DNA from: Bradyrhizobium paxllaeri
GTDB lineage: Bacteria; Pseudomonadota; Alphaproteobacteria; Rhizobiales; Xanthobacteraceae
Assembly: GCF_001693515.2 (NCBI RefSeq)
Contig: NZ_CP042968.1
Span: forward strand, 186,001-250,000
DNA length: 64,000 nt
Direction: 5' to 3'
The position numbers and the translations under genes are program-made. Every line of letters begins with the position of its first letter. Position 1 is the stretch's first letter. This document shows positions 1 to 10,642 of this stretch, one piece after another. The notes beneath the pieces are model-generated. The model worked only from the letters and a program-made list of their open reading frames with translations. It was not told the origin of the DNA and did not search any database.

Positions 1-383
1 TCGAACGTCGACTTGGCAGTCTTGGCGTCGAACTCGAACAGCGAGCCCTGCGCGATCACGGCGCGGATGGCGCCCTCGACTTCGCCCTGCGAGAGATCGT
101 GGCCTTGCAGCGCCTGCGCATAGAGCGTTTCCAGCACGCGCCGCGCGGCGTCGCAGCCATCGCGGGTGCCAGCGATGGTGATGTGGTTGCCGCGGGAATC
201 GACCACGACGCCGAGCCGCCGCTCGACCAGCGCCAGGTTCTGGCCGTAGGGGCCGACGAGGGCGGAAGCGGCGCGGTTGTCGTCGAAGTCGATGACGACC
301 TGGGTCTCGGGCGGAACTTGCATGTCGCGGTCAAATTTGCGGCTGGGAGCGAGCGAAGGTGAATCCGATGCGCTTTTTGGCAA
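1..383 (-). CDS. phoH: PhoH family protein, N-terminal part (runs off the left edge)
   Basis: The minus-strand frame gives the N-terminal region of a PhoH/YbeZ-like cytoplasmic NTPase: a KH-like segment (PPETQVVIDFDDNRAA, GPYGQNLALVERRLGV, then DSRGNHITIAG). The Walker ATPase part lies beyond the window edge. The likely start is TTG at 383, because an in-frame TGA lies a few codons upstream and the next ATG (323) would remove about 20 residues. The start is only 4 nt after the miaB stop, so the two genes are probably one transcript. The miaB-phoH order, normally followed by ybeY, is the usual one in alphaproteobacteria and supports a role in RNA metabolism or ribosome maturation. The family call is good; the start is less sure. 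Confidence 0.82.
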   Translation of the reverse strand, partial: MPKSASDSPSLAPSRKFDRDMQVPPETQVVIDFDDNRAASALVGPYGQNLALVERRLGVVVDSRGNHITIAGTRDGCDAARRVLETLYAQALQGHDLSQGEVEGAIRAVIAQGSLFEFDAKTAKSTF

Positions 384-387
384 GGGT

Positions 388-1806
<1,419 letters not shown>

Positions 1807-1944
1807 GGAACCTTGGATATCGGGCTTGAATGGGCGCCAATCCGGCGTCAGGGGCTCAAATATAGCCTTGAGGCGTGAAAATCCAGCCGGTTAGGCCGCC
1901 ATTTCGGGGCGCAAAGGCACCCAGAATACCTGCCGCGGTCCAGC

Positions 1945-3930
1945 TCAGTTCGCCTTGCCCCACAGATCGAACAGTTCGGGGGGCGGAACTTCCACCCATT
2001 CGTTGCCGAGGTTGATGCGGTAGGGCGCGCTGCTCGAAGCCCCCGACAGCCGCCACAATTTCGGATCGACAGCGCGACCATGGGCGCGTACCCACCGCGC
2101 AATCGGTTCGAGCGCCGCCGTCTGTTTGGCCGGGGCCAGCGTATATCCGCCCAGCATCACGAAGCGTAGCTGCCGCTCCGACACCAGCCGTTCGATATCC
2201 GAAGGCGTCAGGATCGGATCGTCGCCGAGATAACCGCCCATCGCCATGACCGGCAGGCCGGTTGCGATGATTAGCGGCGCGGCGACATTGGCGTTGGGCA
2301 CTGCGACGAGAAACTTTGCGGCCTCGCGATTGGCGGCCAGGTAGCCCGTGAGCTTCTGGCGGGCGGCGCCCAGCCGCGCTGTCCGTGATGCCAGGCGGTC
2401 AGTGTCGGATGGCGCGAGCAGGGCGGTCATGTTGGCGACCGGCGTGGCGATGTTCGGGCGCCTCAGAACGACGCTCGCGGCAGTCAGGGTCGGTGAAACG
2501 AGTAGCGCGCCGAAGGCCGCGACAGCGAACAGTTTTGCCGGTCTGATGTCCTGTCGCGGAAGGGTGTAAAGGACGGCAGCGCAAATCGCAGCGACTCCAA
2601 TCGACATCAGCCATGTCAGGCTGAGCCAGTCGGATCCGATCGTCTCGGACTGCGCGATGCAGAGATAGGCCTGCCAGGCTGCCGTGGCGACGATGACCAG
2701 CGGCAGGTGCAGCCGCGCGAGCTTGCCCGCTTGCCATCGCGACCACAGCCCGGCTGCGGCGATGCCGGAAAACACCGCGAGCGGCGGACCGAGCACGGCG
2801 ACGTAATAGGTGTGGATCAATCCGCCCGCGAAGCTGAGCACGATCCAGTACATCGCGAGCCAGCCGGTCCAGACAGCGGCGCCGACGCGGCGTGACCTCA
2901 CTGCGCCCGGGCTCCACGCGTCCGACCAGGCGAACGCGAGGCCGAGAAGCGCGAACGGCAGCAGCCAGGCGAACTGCGTCGCGGCCCGCGGCCGAAACAG
3001 GCGGAGAGGGCCGACCGGCGAGTCGTCGGTCATGACGGGCTGCCGGACTGCCGCGCCGGCAGGTGACGTTTCACTCAAGGCAGCGGGCGAGGGGCTTGCC
3101 GGAGTGCCCGCGGGCGCAGCCATCGCAAGGAAGCGGGCCGCGCCATTATGCACCAAAGCAAGCTCCAGCATCGAATTATGCCTGGTGCTGCCCGCATAGG
3201 GCCGGTCCCGCGCCGGCGTGAGATCGAAGAGAACGGCCCATGACAGTGCGACGATGACAAGGACGACGCCCGCGAGTGCCTGTCGCCCGAGATGCCAGGT
3301 TACGGGAGCGCGGGGTCGCGCAAGGCTGAACGCCAGGGCCAGCACGGGCGCCAGCACCAGCGCCGCGCCCATCTTGACGTTGAAGCCGACGCCGATCGCC
3401 GCCATCGCGGCGCACAGCAGCGCGAGCCGGCCGGTTTCGGCGGCGCGCATGCCAAGCCACGCCGCCGTCAGCAGCACCAGGATCAGACAGCTCTCGGTAT
3501 TGTTGGAACGGTCGACCGCAACATTGACCGGGCTGAGCGCGAGCGACAGCGCGGCCACGGCTCCCGCCATCCTGCCCCAGTATTTCTGCACCAGAATGTA
3601 AACGAAGAGGATCGCGGCCAGCCCCGCCATCACCTGGGCGAGCAGGATCGACAACGTGGAAAAGCCGAACAGTTTCGTGCTTGCGACCTGCAGCCAGATC
3701 GCCACCGGCGGCTTGTCGATGGAAACAAAACCCGCAGGGTCGAACGAATTGAACAGAAAATTGTGCCAGCTCTCCAACTGACTGCGCACGCCTGCGGCGT
3801 AATACTGCCTGCTGAATTCGTTCTGCGAAAGCTGCCAGCTTCGCGCGAGCGCCGCCACCGCCACGATCAGCGTGAGCGGCAAGGCGGCCTTCAACATGTC
3901 GGATAATTTCAGGATGCGCCGCCCCCTCAC
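1945..3930 (-). CDS. GT39/ArnT-like membrane glycosyltransferase
   Basis: This is a 661-aa polytopic membrane protein of the dolichyl-phosphate-mannose mannosyltransferase superfamily (GT39/PMT_2, YkcB-like). After the first membrane segment comes a loop with NEFSRQYYAAGVRSQLESWHNFLF and then FVSIDKPPVAIWLQ, typical of lipid-linked sugar transferases that act on the periplasmic side. About ten hydrophobic segments follow, then a soluble C-terminal domain (from about residue 520; VANREAAKFLVAVPNAN, GYLGDDPILTPSDIERLV). Donor and acceptor cannot be read from sequence; lipid A, glycan or protein glycosylation are all possible. The frame opens at GTG 3930; ATG at 3897 (MLKAALPLTL) is an equally plausible start, and neither has a clear ribosome binding site. 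Confidence 0.8.
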   Translation of the reverse strand: MRGRRILKLSDMLKAALPLTLIVAVAALARSWQLSQNEFSRQYYAAGVRSQLESWHNFLFNSFDPAGFVSIDKPPVAIWLQVASTKLFGFSTLSILLAQVMAGLAAILFVYILVQKYWGRMAGAVAALSLALSPVNVAVDRSNNTESCLILVLLTAAWLGMRAAETGRLALLCAAMAAIGVGFNVKMGAALVLAPVLALAFSLARPRAPVTWHLGRQALAGVVLVIVALSWAVLFDLTPARDRPYAGSTRHNSMLELALVHNGAARFLAMAAPAGTPASPSPAALSETSPAGAAVRQPVMTDDSPVGPLRLFRPRAATQFAWLLPFALLGLAFAWSDAWSPGAVRSRRVGAAVWTGWLAMYWIVLSFAGGLIHTYYVAVLGPPLAVFSGIAAAGLWSRWQAGKLARLHLPLVIVATAAWQAYLCIAQSETIGSDWLSLTWLMSIGVAAICAAVLYTLPRQDIRPAKLFAVAAFGALLVSPTLTAASVVLRRPNIATPVANMTALLAPSDTDRLASRTARLGAARQKLTGYLAANREAAKFLVAVPNANVAAPLIIATGLPVMAMGGYLGDDPILTPSDIERLVSERQLRFVMLGGYTLAPAKQTAALEPIARWVRAHGRAVDPKLWRLSGASSSAPYRINLGNEWVEVPPPELFDLWGKAN

Positions 3931-4002
3931 GCAAGTTCGCGTGAGACTATCACCTGCGGCTTCCGCGCCCAGTTAACTCGCGGCAAGGTTGCTCGATTGA
4001 GT

Positions 4003-4683
4003 CTAGCCGCCCGTTCGACCGACGCGTGCAATCAGGTCCGGCAACTGACGCATATCGTCGAACGTCACGGCGGCGCCAGCGGCGAGCAGCATCTCGGCAT
4101 GGCCGGGCTGACAATGGCTGCCGCCGTGAAAACCAAGCACGGTCATTCCGGCGGCGCGCCCGCCGGTGACGCCGGGAACGCTGTCCTCGATCACGACGCA
4201 CTGGGACGGTTGCACCTTCATCTGTTCGGCCGCAAATAGAAACAGATCGGGCGCGGGCTTGCCGCGATCGACCTGCGTAGCGGAGAAAATATGCGGCGCG
4301 AGTTGGTCGTAGAGGCCGGCGCAGGTGAGGCCGTGGCGAATCTTTTCCGGCGTTCCGCTGGAAGCGACGCATTTGGGCAGTCGTATCGCGCCAATCGCCT
4401 CGCCGATATGGGCGATCGCCTGCAGATCGTCCTCGTAAAATTTCAGCGTCGCCGCCTTCACCTGTTGCTCGAAGTCATCGGGCAGTTTGCGGTCGATCTC
4501 ACGCTCGATCGTCTGGCGCGCCTCGCGGTCAGAAACGCCGAGAAAGCGAACGAGCACCTGTTCGGACGTGATCGGATAGCCGTGACGCGTCAGCGTCTCC
4601 GCATGCGCGCGGCACGAAATGACTTCGCTGTCGACCAGCACGCCGTCGCAGTCGAAGATGACCAGATCGAAGTTCTGCTTCAA
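4003..4683 (-). CDS. HAD-superfamily phosphatase (beta-phosphoglucomutase/phosphoglycolate phosphatase-like)
   Basis: This 226-aa protein has the HAD motif I at residues 11-15 (FDCDGVLVDS; Asp11 nucleophile, Asp13 acid/base), motif II around CVASSGTPEKI, a lysine in GKPAPDLFLFAAEQM and motif III in CVVIEDSVPGV. The four-helix cap between motifs I and II resembles beta-phosphoglucomutase or GPH-type phosphatases. The substrate is not predictable. The frame begins with TTG (4683) and no better start exists before motif I. It lies 12 nt after the fur stop, so it is probably cotranscribed with fur. Confidence 0.85.
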   Translation of the reverse strand: MKQNFDLVIFDCDGVLVDSEVISCRAHAETLTRHGYPITSEQVLVRFLGVSDREARQTIEREIDRKLPDDFEQQVKAATLKFYEDDLQAIAHIGEAIGAIRLPKCVASSGTPEKIRHGLTCAGLYDQLAPHIFSATQVDRGKPAPDLFLFAAEQMKVQPSQCVVIEDSVPGVTGGRAAGMTVLGFHGGSHCQPGHAEMLLAAGAAVTFDDMRQLPDLIARVGRTGG

Positions 4684-4695
4684 GGTGGCCCGCGA

Positions 4696-5145
4696 TCAGG
4701 TTTTGTCTTCGTCGAGCGGGACGCAATAAAGCTCCAGCCGATGATCGACCAGCTTGTAGCCGAGTTTCCTGGCGATCTCGGCCTGCAATTTCTCGATCTC
4801 CTCGGAGGTGAACTCGATCACCTTGCCGTCGCGCAGATTGATCAGATGGTCATGGTGGCTGTCGGGCATCTGCTCGTAGCGCGCGCGGCCCTCGCGGAAA
4901 TCGTGCCGCTCGATGATGCCGGCATCCTCGAACAGTTTGACGGTACGATACACCGTTGAAATCGAGATCTTGTCGTCGACCGCGACACAGCGCCGGTAGA
5001 GCTCCTCGACATCGGGATGGTCGACCGAATCGGCCAGCACGCGTGCGATCACCCGGCGCTGTTCGGTCATGCGCATGCCGGTGGCGGCGCAGCGCGCCTC
5101 GATGCCGGTATTTTTCTGCGCAGACGGAGATTTCAATGCGGTCAT
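4696..5145 (-). CDS. fur: Fur-family metalloregulator (Fur/Mur type)
   Basis: This 149-aa Fur-family repressor has a winged helix (MRMTEQRRVIARVL, ISISTVYRTVKLFEDAGIIERHDF) followed by the metal-binding dimerisation domain (HHDHLINLRDGKVIEFTSEEIEKLQ). The C-terminal CxxC pair that binds structural zinc in E. coli Fur is absent; only one Cys (YCVPLDED) remains. In Bradyrhizobium the orthologous Fur responds mainly to manganese (a Mur role) and also acts on irr; that assignment is family knowledge, not read here. It is not Irr, which has a different N-terminus. The ATG at 5145 lies after a weak AGAG site; ATG at residue 24 is a possible alternative. Confidence 0.9.
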   Translation of the reverse strand: MTALKSPSAQKNTGIEARCAATGMRMTEQRRVIARVLADSVDHPDVEELYRRCVAVDDKISISTVYRTVKLFEDAGIIERHDFREGRARYEQMPDSHHDHLINLRDGKVIEFTSEEIEKLQAEIARKLGYKLVDHRLELYCVPLDEDKT

Positions 5146-5198
5146 GGTCTCTAAAGGCCTTGAGGGCGGGTTGGGGGCTTTGTGCCACCGTGTGCATA

Positions 5199-5684
5199 TT
5201 ACGACAAGTCGCGTCGCATCAGAAGCGCATTCAATTGTTCGCCACCGGGCTGCTGATAATAGCGTTCCCGGCGGCCGACGACCTCAAATCCGGCCCATTC
5301 ATACAGACGCCGCGCCGGCTGATTGTTTTCTTCGACCTCGAGGAACACCTTGCGTACGCCATGGCCGGCGAGATGACCGAGATGCGTGAGCAACAGGTTG
5401 CGCGACAGGCCGCGGCCGCGCTGGTTCGCATCGATGGCAATCGACAATAGCTCTGCCTCATCGGCGGCCATGCGCGATACCGCAAAGCCGATGATCTTGC
5501 GCCCAAGCCTGAGGCGGTGCACGAGCGTGTTGCGCTCGGTCAGCATCACCTCGAATTCGCCTTCGCCCCAGCCGCGATGAAACGATGCGCCATGCAGATG
5601 CGCCAGGCGCGCCGCGTCGCGCTGGATAGCCGGTTCGATCACCGCCGCGCCGCCGCCCCACCAATCGGAGAGCCATGCCATCAT
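5199..5684 (-). CDS. rimI: Ribosomal-protein-alanine N-acetyltransferase RimI
   Basis: This 161-aa GNAT acetyltransferase of the RimI group would acetylate the N-terminal alanine of ribosomal protein S18. The acetyl-CoA loop is visible as SIAIDANQRGRGLSRNLLLTHL, followed by VFLEVEENNQPARRLYEWAGFEVVGRRERYY, the typical RimI C-terminal half. The start is placed at 5684 (MMAWLSDWW), where ATG overlaps the tsaB TGA (ATGA); a longer frame to 5801 reads through tsaB and is unlikely. The tsaB-rimI overlap is a conserved arrangement and makes translational coupling likely. Confidence 0.92.
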   Translation of the reverse strand: MMAWLSDWWGGGAAVIEPAIQRDAARLAHLHGASFHRGWGEGEFEVMLTERNTLVHRLRLGRKIIGFAVSRMAADEAELLSIAIDANQRGRGLSRNLLLTHLGHLAGHGVRKVFLEVEENNQPARRLYEWAGFEVVGRRERYYQQPGGEQLNALLMRRDLS

Positions 5685-6379
5685 GATGACTGCGGCTGCG
5701 CTGCGCCGGACAACGGATCCTTCGGCGGCTTGGCGTCGGGCGCGCGCAAATAATAGGGGCGTGCCGGCGAGCTCTCGGGATTGACCGCGGCGCCCAGCCA
5801 CGCCACCCAGGCGATATCGGGCGCGGCCTGCTGGTCCACCTTGAAAGGCGGTGGCGCATCGGCCGGCCAGCGGTCGGCGAGAATATTCGCCGCGTTGCCG
5901 ACCAGATGCGGTGCGCCGAAGCGCACGGCGTCGAGCGCTTCTGCAACCGGCGCGACGTTCGGCTTGATCAACGAACCGCCGTCGCCGTCGAGCACCTGAA
6001 AATAGACGTGATCATGCCGCGCATCGACGGCTGATATGACGGGATGTTCGCTGCTCCCGCTGACGATCGGGGCGGCAAACGCGGTCAGCGTCGTTACGCC
6101 GACGACCGGCTTGCCGGCGGCAAGCGCAATGCCGCGGGCGGCGGAAAGGCCGACGCGCAATCCGGTGAAACTCCCGGGACCCGTCGTTGCGGCGATGCGG
6201 TCGAGCGCGGTAAAGGCGACGCCGGACGCCTTCATCACGCGTGCGATCAGCGGCATCAAGGCTTCGGCGTGGCCGCGCTTCATCGCCTGCGATTCCTGCG
6301 CGATGGTTCCGCCCGAGCTGGTGTCAAGCACGGCCGCGGCGCAAGCGTCGAGCGCGGTATCGATGGAGAGGATGAGCAT
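5681..6379 (-). CDS. tsaB: tRNA threonylcarbamoyladenosine biosynthesis protein TsaB
   Basis: This 232-aa ASKHA-fold protein partners TsaD in forming t6A37 on ANN-decoding tRNAs. It opens with LILSIDTALDACAAAVLD and has the conserved block RIAATTGPGSFTGLRVGLSAARGIALA near residue 65, which identifies TsaB rather than TsaD (the metal-binding HxxxH of TsaD is absent). The length is normal. It is the first gene of the tsaB-rimI pair. A dispersed palindrome (6392-6479) lies directly upstream, so the promoter is either inside that repeat or further upstream. Confidence 0.94.
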   Translation of the reverse strand: MLILSIDTALDACAAAVLDTSSGGTIAQESQAMKRGHAEALMPLIARVMKASGVAFTALDRIAATTGPGSFTGLRVGLSAARGIALAAGKPVVGVTTLTAFAAPIVSGSSEHPVISAVDARHDHVYFQVLDGDGGSLIKPNVAPVAEALDAVRFGAPHLVGNAANILADRWPADAPPPFKVDQQAAPDIAWVAWLGAAVNPESSPARPYYLRAPDAKPPKDPLSGAAQPQSS

Positions 6380-6391
6380 CGGCTATATTCT

Positions 6392-6479
6392 CGTCATGCC
6401 CGGGCTCGTCCCGGGCATCCACGTCTTTTGCTTAGCACAAGATAAGACGTGGATGGCCGGGACAAGCCCGGCCATGACG
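6392..6479. repeat. Dispersed palindrome, type A (CGTCATGCC...GGCCATGACG)
   Basis: An inverted structure: outer arms CGTCATGcCCGGGC / GCCCGGcCATGACG, and inner arms ATCCACGTCTT / AAGACGTGGAT. A second, diverged copy is at 11663-11780. It lies between NifU-like and tsaB and could also act as a transcription end for the upstream gene. Confidence 0.85.
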
Positions 6480-6522
6480 AAATCCTTAATTCCATTGTAT
6501 CGGGTGAGCCCGATCAGCCTTC

Positions 6523-7092
6523 TTACATCGGCCGGACTTCGACCACGTCAGGCACGAAATGCTTCAACAGATTCTGGATGCCGTGCTGCAGCGTCGCCGT
6601 GGATGACGGGCAGCCGGAGCAGGCGCCCTTCATGTTGAGATAGACGACGCCGTCCTTGAAGCCGCGGAAGGTGATGTCGCCGCCGTCATTGGCCACGGCT
6701 GGGCGCACCCGTGTCTCGATCAGGTCCTTGATGGTAGCGACGGTGTCGGCATCGGCCTCGTTGAAGAACTCGCCTTCCTCGTCCGCCGCTTCGTCGCTGC
6801 CGGCGGTTCCGTCCGCGAGCAGCGGCGCGCCGGACATGTAGTGCTCCATGATGGCGCCGAGGATCGCGGGCTTGAGATGCTGCCAGTCGCCATCCGTCTT
6901 GGTCACGGTGACGAAATCATAGCCGTAGAACACGCTTGCAACGCCGGGTACGCCGAACAGTCGTTCGGCCAGCGGGGAGCGGGCGGCGGCGTCGCGATTG
7001 GAAAATTCCATCGTGCCGCTATCGAGCACGGTGCGGCCCGGAATGAATTTCAACGTGGCGGGATTGGGCGTGGCTTCAGTCTGAATGAACAT
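6523..7092 (-). CDS. NifU-like Fe-S cluster scaffold/carrier protein
   Basis: This 189-aa protein has an N-terminal Nfu_N domain (MFIQTEATPNPATLKFIPGR) and a C-terminal NifU domain (DGGDITFRGFKDGVVYLNMKGACSGCPSST) with the cluster-binding CxxC at Cys158 and Cys161. It would carry a [4Fe-4S] cluster to apoproteins. An acidic linker (EAADEEGEFFNEADAD) separates the domains. The ATG at 7092 is preceded by GGAG; the longer frame adds only a basic stretch. It is upstream of tsaB, separated by a palindrome. Confidence 0.93.
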   Translation of the reverse strand: MFIQTEATPNPATLKFIPGRTVLDSGTMEFSNRDAAARSPLAERLFGVPGVASVFYGYDFVTVTKTDGDWQHLKPAILGAIMEHYMSGAPLLADGTAGSDEAADEEGEFFNEADADTVATIKDLIETRVRPAVANDGGDITFRGFKDGVVYLNMKGACSGCPSSTATLQHGIQNLLKHFVPDVVEVRPM

Positions 7093-7202
7093 GGTTTTTC
7101 TCCGGCGTCGCCGGTTCAAGGCCGGCGCGTGGGTGTCCCTTAGCAGATGGCGACCGCGGGCGCACGATCAAGAGGGGAAATCAGTAATTCTGTAGGTACA
7201 TC

Positions 7203-7257
7203 AAAGCGTTTTCAAGCGAAGTGGGGACCGGTTCGCGTGAAGAAAACGCGTCAAAAC
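7203..7257. repeat. Intergenic repeat with AAAGCGTTTTC...GAAAACGCG arms
   Basis: An imperfect palindrome: AGCGTTTTCaagcg and gtgaaGAAAACGCGT flank GTGGGGACCGGTTCGC. This motif is recurrent in rhizobial genomes (established knowledge); only one copy is obvious in this window. It lies between the universal stress protein and the NifU-like gene. Confidence 0.6.
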
Positions 7258-7266
7258 TGAAAATAC

Positions 7267-7761
7267 TTAAGACAGGCCGTCGATCTCGGCATCGGTGAGA
7301 TCGCCGGGCACGATGGTCACCGGAATCGGGAACGAGCCGGCGACCTGCGCCATCATGCTGATCAAGGGCCCCGGCCCTTCGGGACCCGGATTGGCCGCCA
7401 GCACCAGCATCGAAATATCGACGTCCTGGTCGATCACGTCGAGGATCTGGGTGATCGGGTCGCCCTCGCGGATCACCCGTTCCGGCGTGATGGCCGCAAT
7501 GCCGTTCGCGCGGCCGGAGGCGCGATCGAGCGCCTCATTGGCGGCGTCCTCGGCCTCGGCGCGCATCAGGTCGGCGACGCCGAGCCATTGCTGGTTCTGG
7601 TCCTCGATGGCGATGATGCGGAGCATCACCACGCCGCCGCCGACGCGCACCGCCCAGCGGCTGGCGTAATACACCGCACGGTCCCATTCCGCGGTGTCGT
7701 CAACGATGACAAGGCATTTTGGCTTGTGACCCGTTTCGTAGCTTCGTCGCTGGGTGGTCAT
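7267..7761 (-). CDS. Universal stress protein (UspA family)
   Basis: This 164-aa single Usp domain starts KCLVIVDDTAEWDRAVYYASRWAVR and ends MAQVAGSFPIPVTIVPGDLTDAEI. The usual ATP-binding glycine motif (G-2x-G-9x-G-S/T) is only loosely matched by LVLAANPGPEGPGPLISMM, so nucleotide binding is uncertain. The ATG at 7761 gives the family N-terminus; the longer frame to 7839 adds an unrelated basic stretch. It lies downstream of trpS on the same strand with about 90 nt between. Confidence 0.88.
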   Translation of the reverse strand: MTTQRRSYETGHKPKCLVIVDDTAEWDRAVYYASRWAVRVGGGVVMLRIIAIEDQNQQWLGVADLMRAEAEDAANEALDRASGRANGIAAITPERVIREGDPITQILDVIDQDVDISMLVLAANPGPEGPGPLISMMAQVAGSFPIPVTIVPGDLTDAEIDGLS

Positions 7762-7853
7762 GCATGTCCCGGTGCTGCGCCAAACCGCCGCATGCTGCCA
7801 CGGCGCAGCCGCTTTCGACAAGCGGCGTTGCTGTTGCAACGCAGCTAGCGCAA

Positions 7854-8906
7854 CTAACCCTTTCGGATGAAACCGACGATGTCGCGGGCCGCCCGCATGG
7901 TTTCATCGGCGAGGACGCGCGCGCGGTCGGCGCCGTCGACCAGGATGCTGTCGACATGGCCGGGGTCGGCGACCAGCCGCTTCATCTCGGAAGCGATCGG
8001 CGCGAGCTTTGTGACGCAAAGTTCCACCAGCGCGTTCTTGAAGCTGGAGAACTGCCCGCCGCCGAATTCGCGGAGCACGTCGGATTTGCTGCGGTTTGCC
8101 AGCGCCGCATAGATGCCGACGAGATTGTCGGCCTCGGGCCGGTTCTCCAGTCCCTTTTCTTCCGACGGCAACGGTTCCGGGTCGGTCTTGGCTTTACGGA
8201 TCTTTTGCGCGATCAGGTCGGCGTCGTCGGTCAGGTTGATGCGCGAATTATCTGACGCGTCCGACTTCGACATCTTCTTGGTGCCGTCGCGAAGCGACAT
8301 CACCCGCGTCGCGGGGCCGGTGATCAGCGGCTCGGGCTGCGGAAAGAACAGCCCGTCACCGAAGCCGTGGCTGCGAATCGAATCGCCGAAATCGTTGTTG
8401 AACTTCTGCGCGATGTCGCGTGACAGCTCCAGATGCTGCTTCTGGTCCTCGCCGACAGGCACATGGGTGGCGCGGTACAAGAGAATGTCGGCCGCCATCA
8501 GCACCGGATAATCGTACAGCCCAACGGAGGCGTTCTCGCGGTCCTTGCCGGCCTTCTCCTTGAACTGCGTCATGCGGTTGAGCCAGCCGATCCGCGCCAC
8601 GCAATTGAAGATCCAGGTCAGTTCGGCATGGCCGGTGACCTGGCTCTGGTTGAACACGATGTGCTTCTTGGGATCGATACCGGCGGCGATGAACGCCGCG
8701 GTGACCTCGCGGGTGTTGCGCGCGAGCTCGGCCGGGCCGCCCCAGACGTCGACGCCCATCGTGATCGCGTGCATGTCGACGACGCAATAGATGCAGTTAT
8801 GGGTTTCCTGCATCTTCACGAAATTGACGATCGCGCCGAGGTAATTGCCGAGATGCAGATTACCGGTCGGCTGGACGCCCGAAAAAACCCGTTCAACAAA
8901 AGCCAT
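7854..8906 (-). CDS. trpS: Tryptophanyl-tRNA synthetase
   Basis: This class I aminoacyl-tRNA synthetase of 350 aa charges tRNA-Trp. The HIGH-like signature is [11 protein letters not shown] at residues 14-24 and the KMSKS loop is at 211-215 ([10 protein letters not shown]). The tryptophan-pocket region ([28 protein letters not shown]) is intact. The ATG at 8906 follows GGGGAAG and gives the family start ([15 protein letters not shown]); the longer frame is not needed. It is just downstream of murJ. Confidence 0.96.
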   Translation of the reverse strand: MAFVERVFSGVQPTGNLHLGNYLGAIVNFVKMQETHNCIYCVVDMHAITMGVDVWGGPAELARNTREVTAAFIAAGIDPKKHIVFNQSQVTGHAELTWIFNCVARIGWLNRMTQFKEKAGKDRENASVGLYDYPVLMAADILLYRATHVPVGEDQKQHLELSRDIAQKFNNDFGDSIRSHGFGDGLFFPQPEPLITGPATRVMSLRDGTKKMSKSDASDNSRINLTDDADLIAQKIRKAKTDPEPLPSEEKGLENRPEADNLVGIYAALANRSKSDVLREFGGGQFSSFKNALVELCVTKLAPIASEMKRLVADPGHVDSILVDGADRARVLADETMRAARDIVGFIRKG

Positions 8907-8986
8907 TGTCAGCTTCCCCAAGGATCCTGTTTCGGATGCCTGTTTCGCGCCGTCGTTTGCCACGCAGGGGCTACAAGCGCAAGCCG

Positions 8987-10531
8987 CTAACCCTTGCCTT
9001 GCCTGACGGCGTTAACCGCCTCGCGCCAGCCAATGACGCCGAAAAGCCGCAAGAACAGGCCGTATGCCGCTATTCCTGCCGAGATCACGGCCAGCAGCAG
9101 GACGGCTTGCACGAGGCCGTGCGCGCTCTCGGCGAGGGCAGGCAGCGCCCGGGCCGCGAGCCACAGCAGCGCGCCCATGCCGAGCGCGGCGAGCGCGATG
9201 CGCGGCAGCCGCCGCTTGGCGTCGGCATCGATCGAAAACCCAAATATCTCGGCGCCGCGGCGGATCAGGCGGAATGCCATGCTCCACGCACCGAGCGCAA
9301 TCGCCGCCGCAATACCGTCCGCGCCGTACCAATGGCCCAGCAGATACGCGAGCGCGACCGCCAGCACCACGCCAAGCAGCGCGGCGATCAGCGGCGTCAT
9401 CGTGTCCTCGCGGGCAAAGAAGGCCGGCGACAATGCCTTCACCAGCACATGCGCCGGCAGCGCCAGCGTCAGCCACATCAGCGCGCGGGCGGTGGCCTGG
9501 GTGTCATCGGCGGTGAACGCACCGCGTTCGAACAGTAGCCGCACGATCGGTTCGCTCAGCACGATCAGCCCCAGCGTTGCCGGCAGCGCCAGGCCAACCG
9601 CGAGTTCGAGGCCGCGCGATTCCGCGTGCGCGATCGCGGCATGGTCATCGCCGCGCACCGCGCGCGTCAGTTCCGGGATCAGCACCGTACCCATGGCGAC
9701 GCCGACAATGCCGAGCGGCAGCTCGACCAGGCGGTTGGCGAAATAGAGCCACGAGACCGCCGAGGGCGAGGCCGAGGCGATGATCGCGCCAGCCACCATC
9801 AGCAATTGCGGCGCGCTCGACGCCATCATGCCGGGTGCGGCCTTGCGGACGAAGCTGCGGATTTCGGTGTCGAAGGAAATCCGCAGGGGTGCAGCGATGT
9901 TCTCGCCACGGCGCAATGTCAGTACCGACAGCTGCAACAGGCCGGCGATGCCGACGGTCGCGGCCACGATCTGCGCTGCCTGTACTGCATCCGGTCGCGC
10001 GACAAGCAGCACGGCCATCACTGCGATCAGCGCAATGTTGAACAACAGCGGCGAGAACGCCGTCAGCGCAAATCGTCGTTGCGCGTTCAGCAGCGCCATC
10101 ATCACCGTCACCGGACCGGCAAAGGCGAGGTAGGGCAGCATCAGCCGTGCGTTGTCTGTGGCGAGCTGCAGCGTTTCGCGTCCCGCAAATCCCGGCGCCA
10201 ACACCTTGATCACCAGCGGCATGACCAGCGCGAGCAACGCGGTGGCGACGATCAGCGCTGCCGTGACGGTCCCGAGCACGCGCCCCGCAAACGCTGCGGC
10301 CGCGACCGCGCCGTCGGTTTCGCGGACCCGCAACCAGGCCGGCACCAGCGCCGCGTTCAGCCCGCCTTCGGTGAGCAGCCGCCGCACCACATTGACCAGT
10401 TGGAATGCCGCCAGGAACGCATCCGCCACCGCGCCTGCGCCGAGCAGCGCCGCGAGCGCCGAATCGCGCACAAATCCGAGGAGCCGCGAGGCCAGCGTTC
10501 CCGAGGATACCGTGAGAAAGGAGCGGATCAT
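8987..10531 (-). CDS. murJ: Lipid II flippase MurJ (MviN)
   Basis: This 514-aa polytopic inner-membrane protein of the MOP superfamily moves lipid II to the periplasm for peptidoglycan synthesis. The N-terminus ([39 protein letters not shown]) is the MurJ signature, with the conserved Arg near residue 18. About 14 hydrophobic segments follow and the length is normal. It ends about 80 nt before trpS and probably shares its transcript. ATG at 10531 has an AGGAGCG-like region overlapping the start. Confidence 0.95.
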   Translation of the reverse strand: MIRSFLTVSSGTLASRLLGFVRDSALAALLGAGAVADAFLAAFQLVNVVRRLLTEGGLNAALVPAWLRVRETDGAVAAAAFAGRVLGTVTAALIVATALLALVMPLVIKVLAPGFAGRETLQLATDNARLMLPYLAFAGPVTVMMALLNAQRRFALTAFSPLLFNIALIAVMAVLLVARPDAVQAAQIVAATVGIAGLLQLSVLTLRRGENIAAPLRISFDTEIRSFVRKAAPGMMASSAPQLLMVAGAIIASASPSAVSWLYFANRLVELPLGIVGVAMGTVLIPELTRAVRGDDHAAIAHAESRGLELAVGLALPATLGLIVLSEPIVRLLFERGAFTADDTQATARALMWLTLALPAHVLVKALSPAFFAREDTMTPLIAALLGVVLAVALAYLLGHWYGADGIAAAIALGAWSMAFRLIRRGAEIFGFSIDADAKRRLPRIALAALGMGALLWLAARALPALAESAHGLVQAVLLLAVISAGIAAYGLFLRLFGVIGWREAVNAVRQGKG

Positions 10532-10642
10532 GGAGCTTCTATAGCAGCCGCTTCCCTTGCTGGCGCTACGCCGATCTGGTAGGCCGCAACCTTCTTAGCC
10601 GCGCTCGGCTTCTTCGCGCAACGCCGTAAACAGGACGGACGA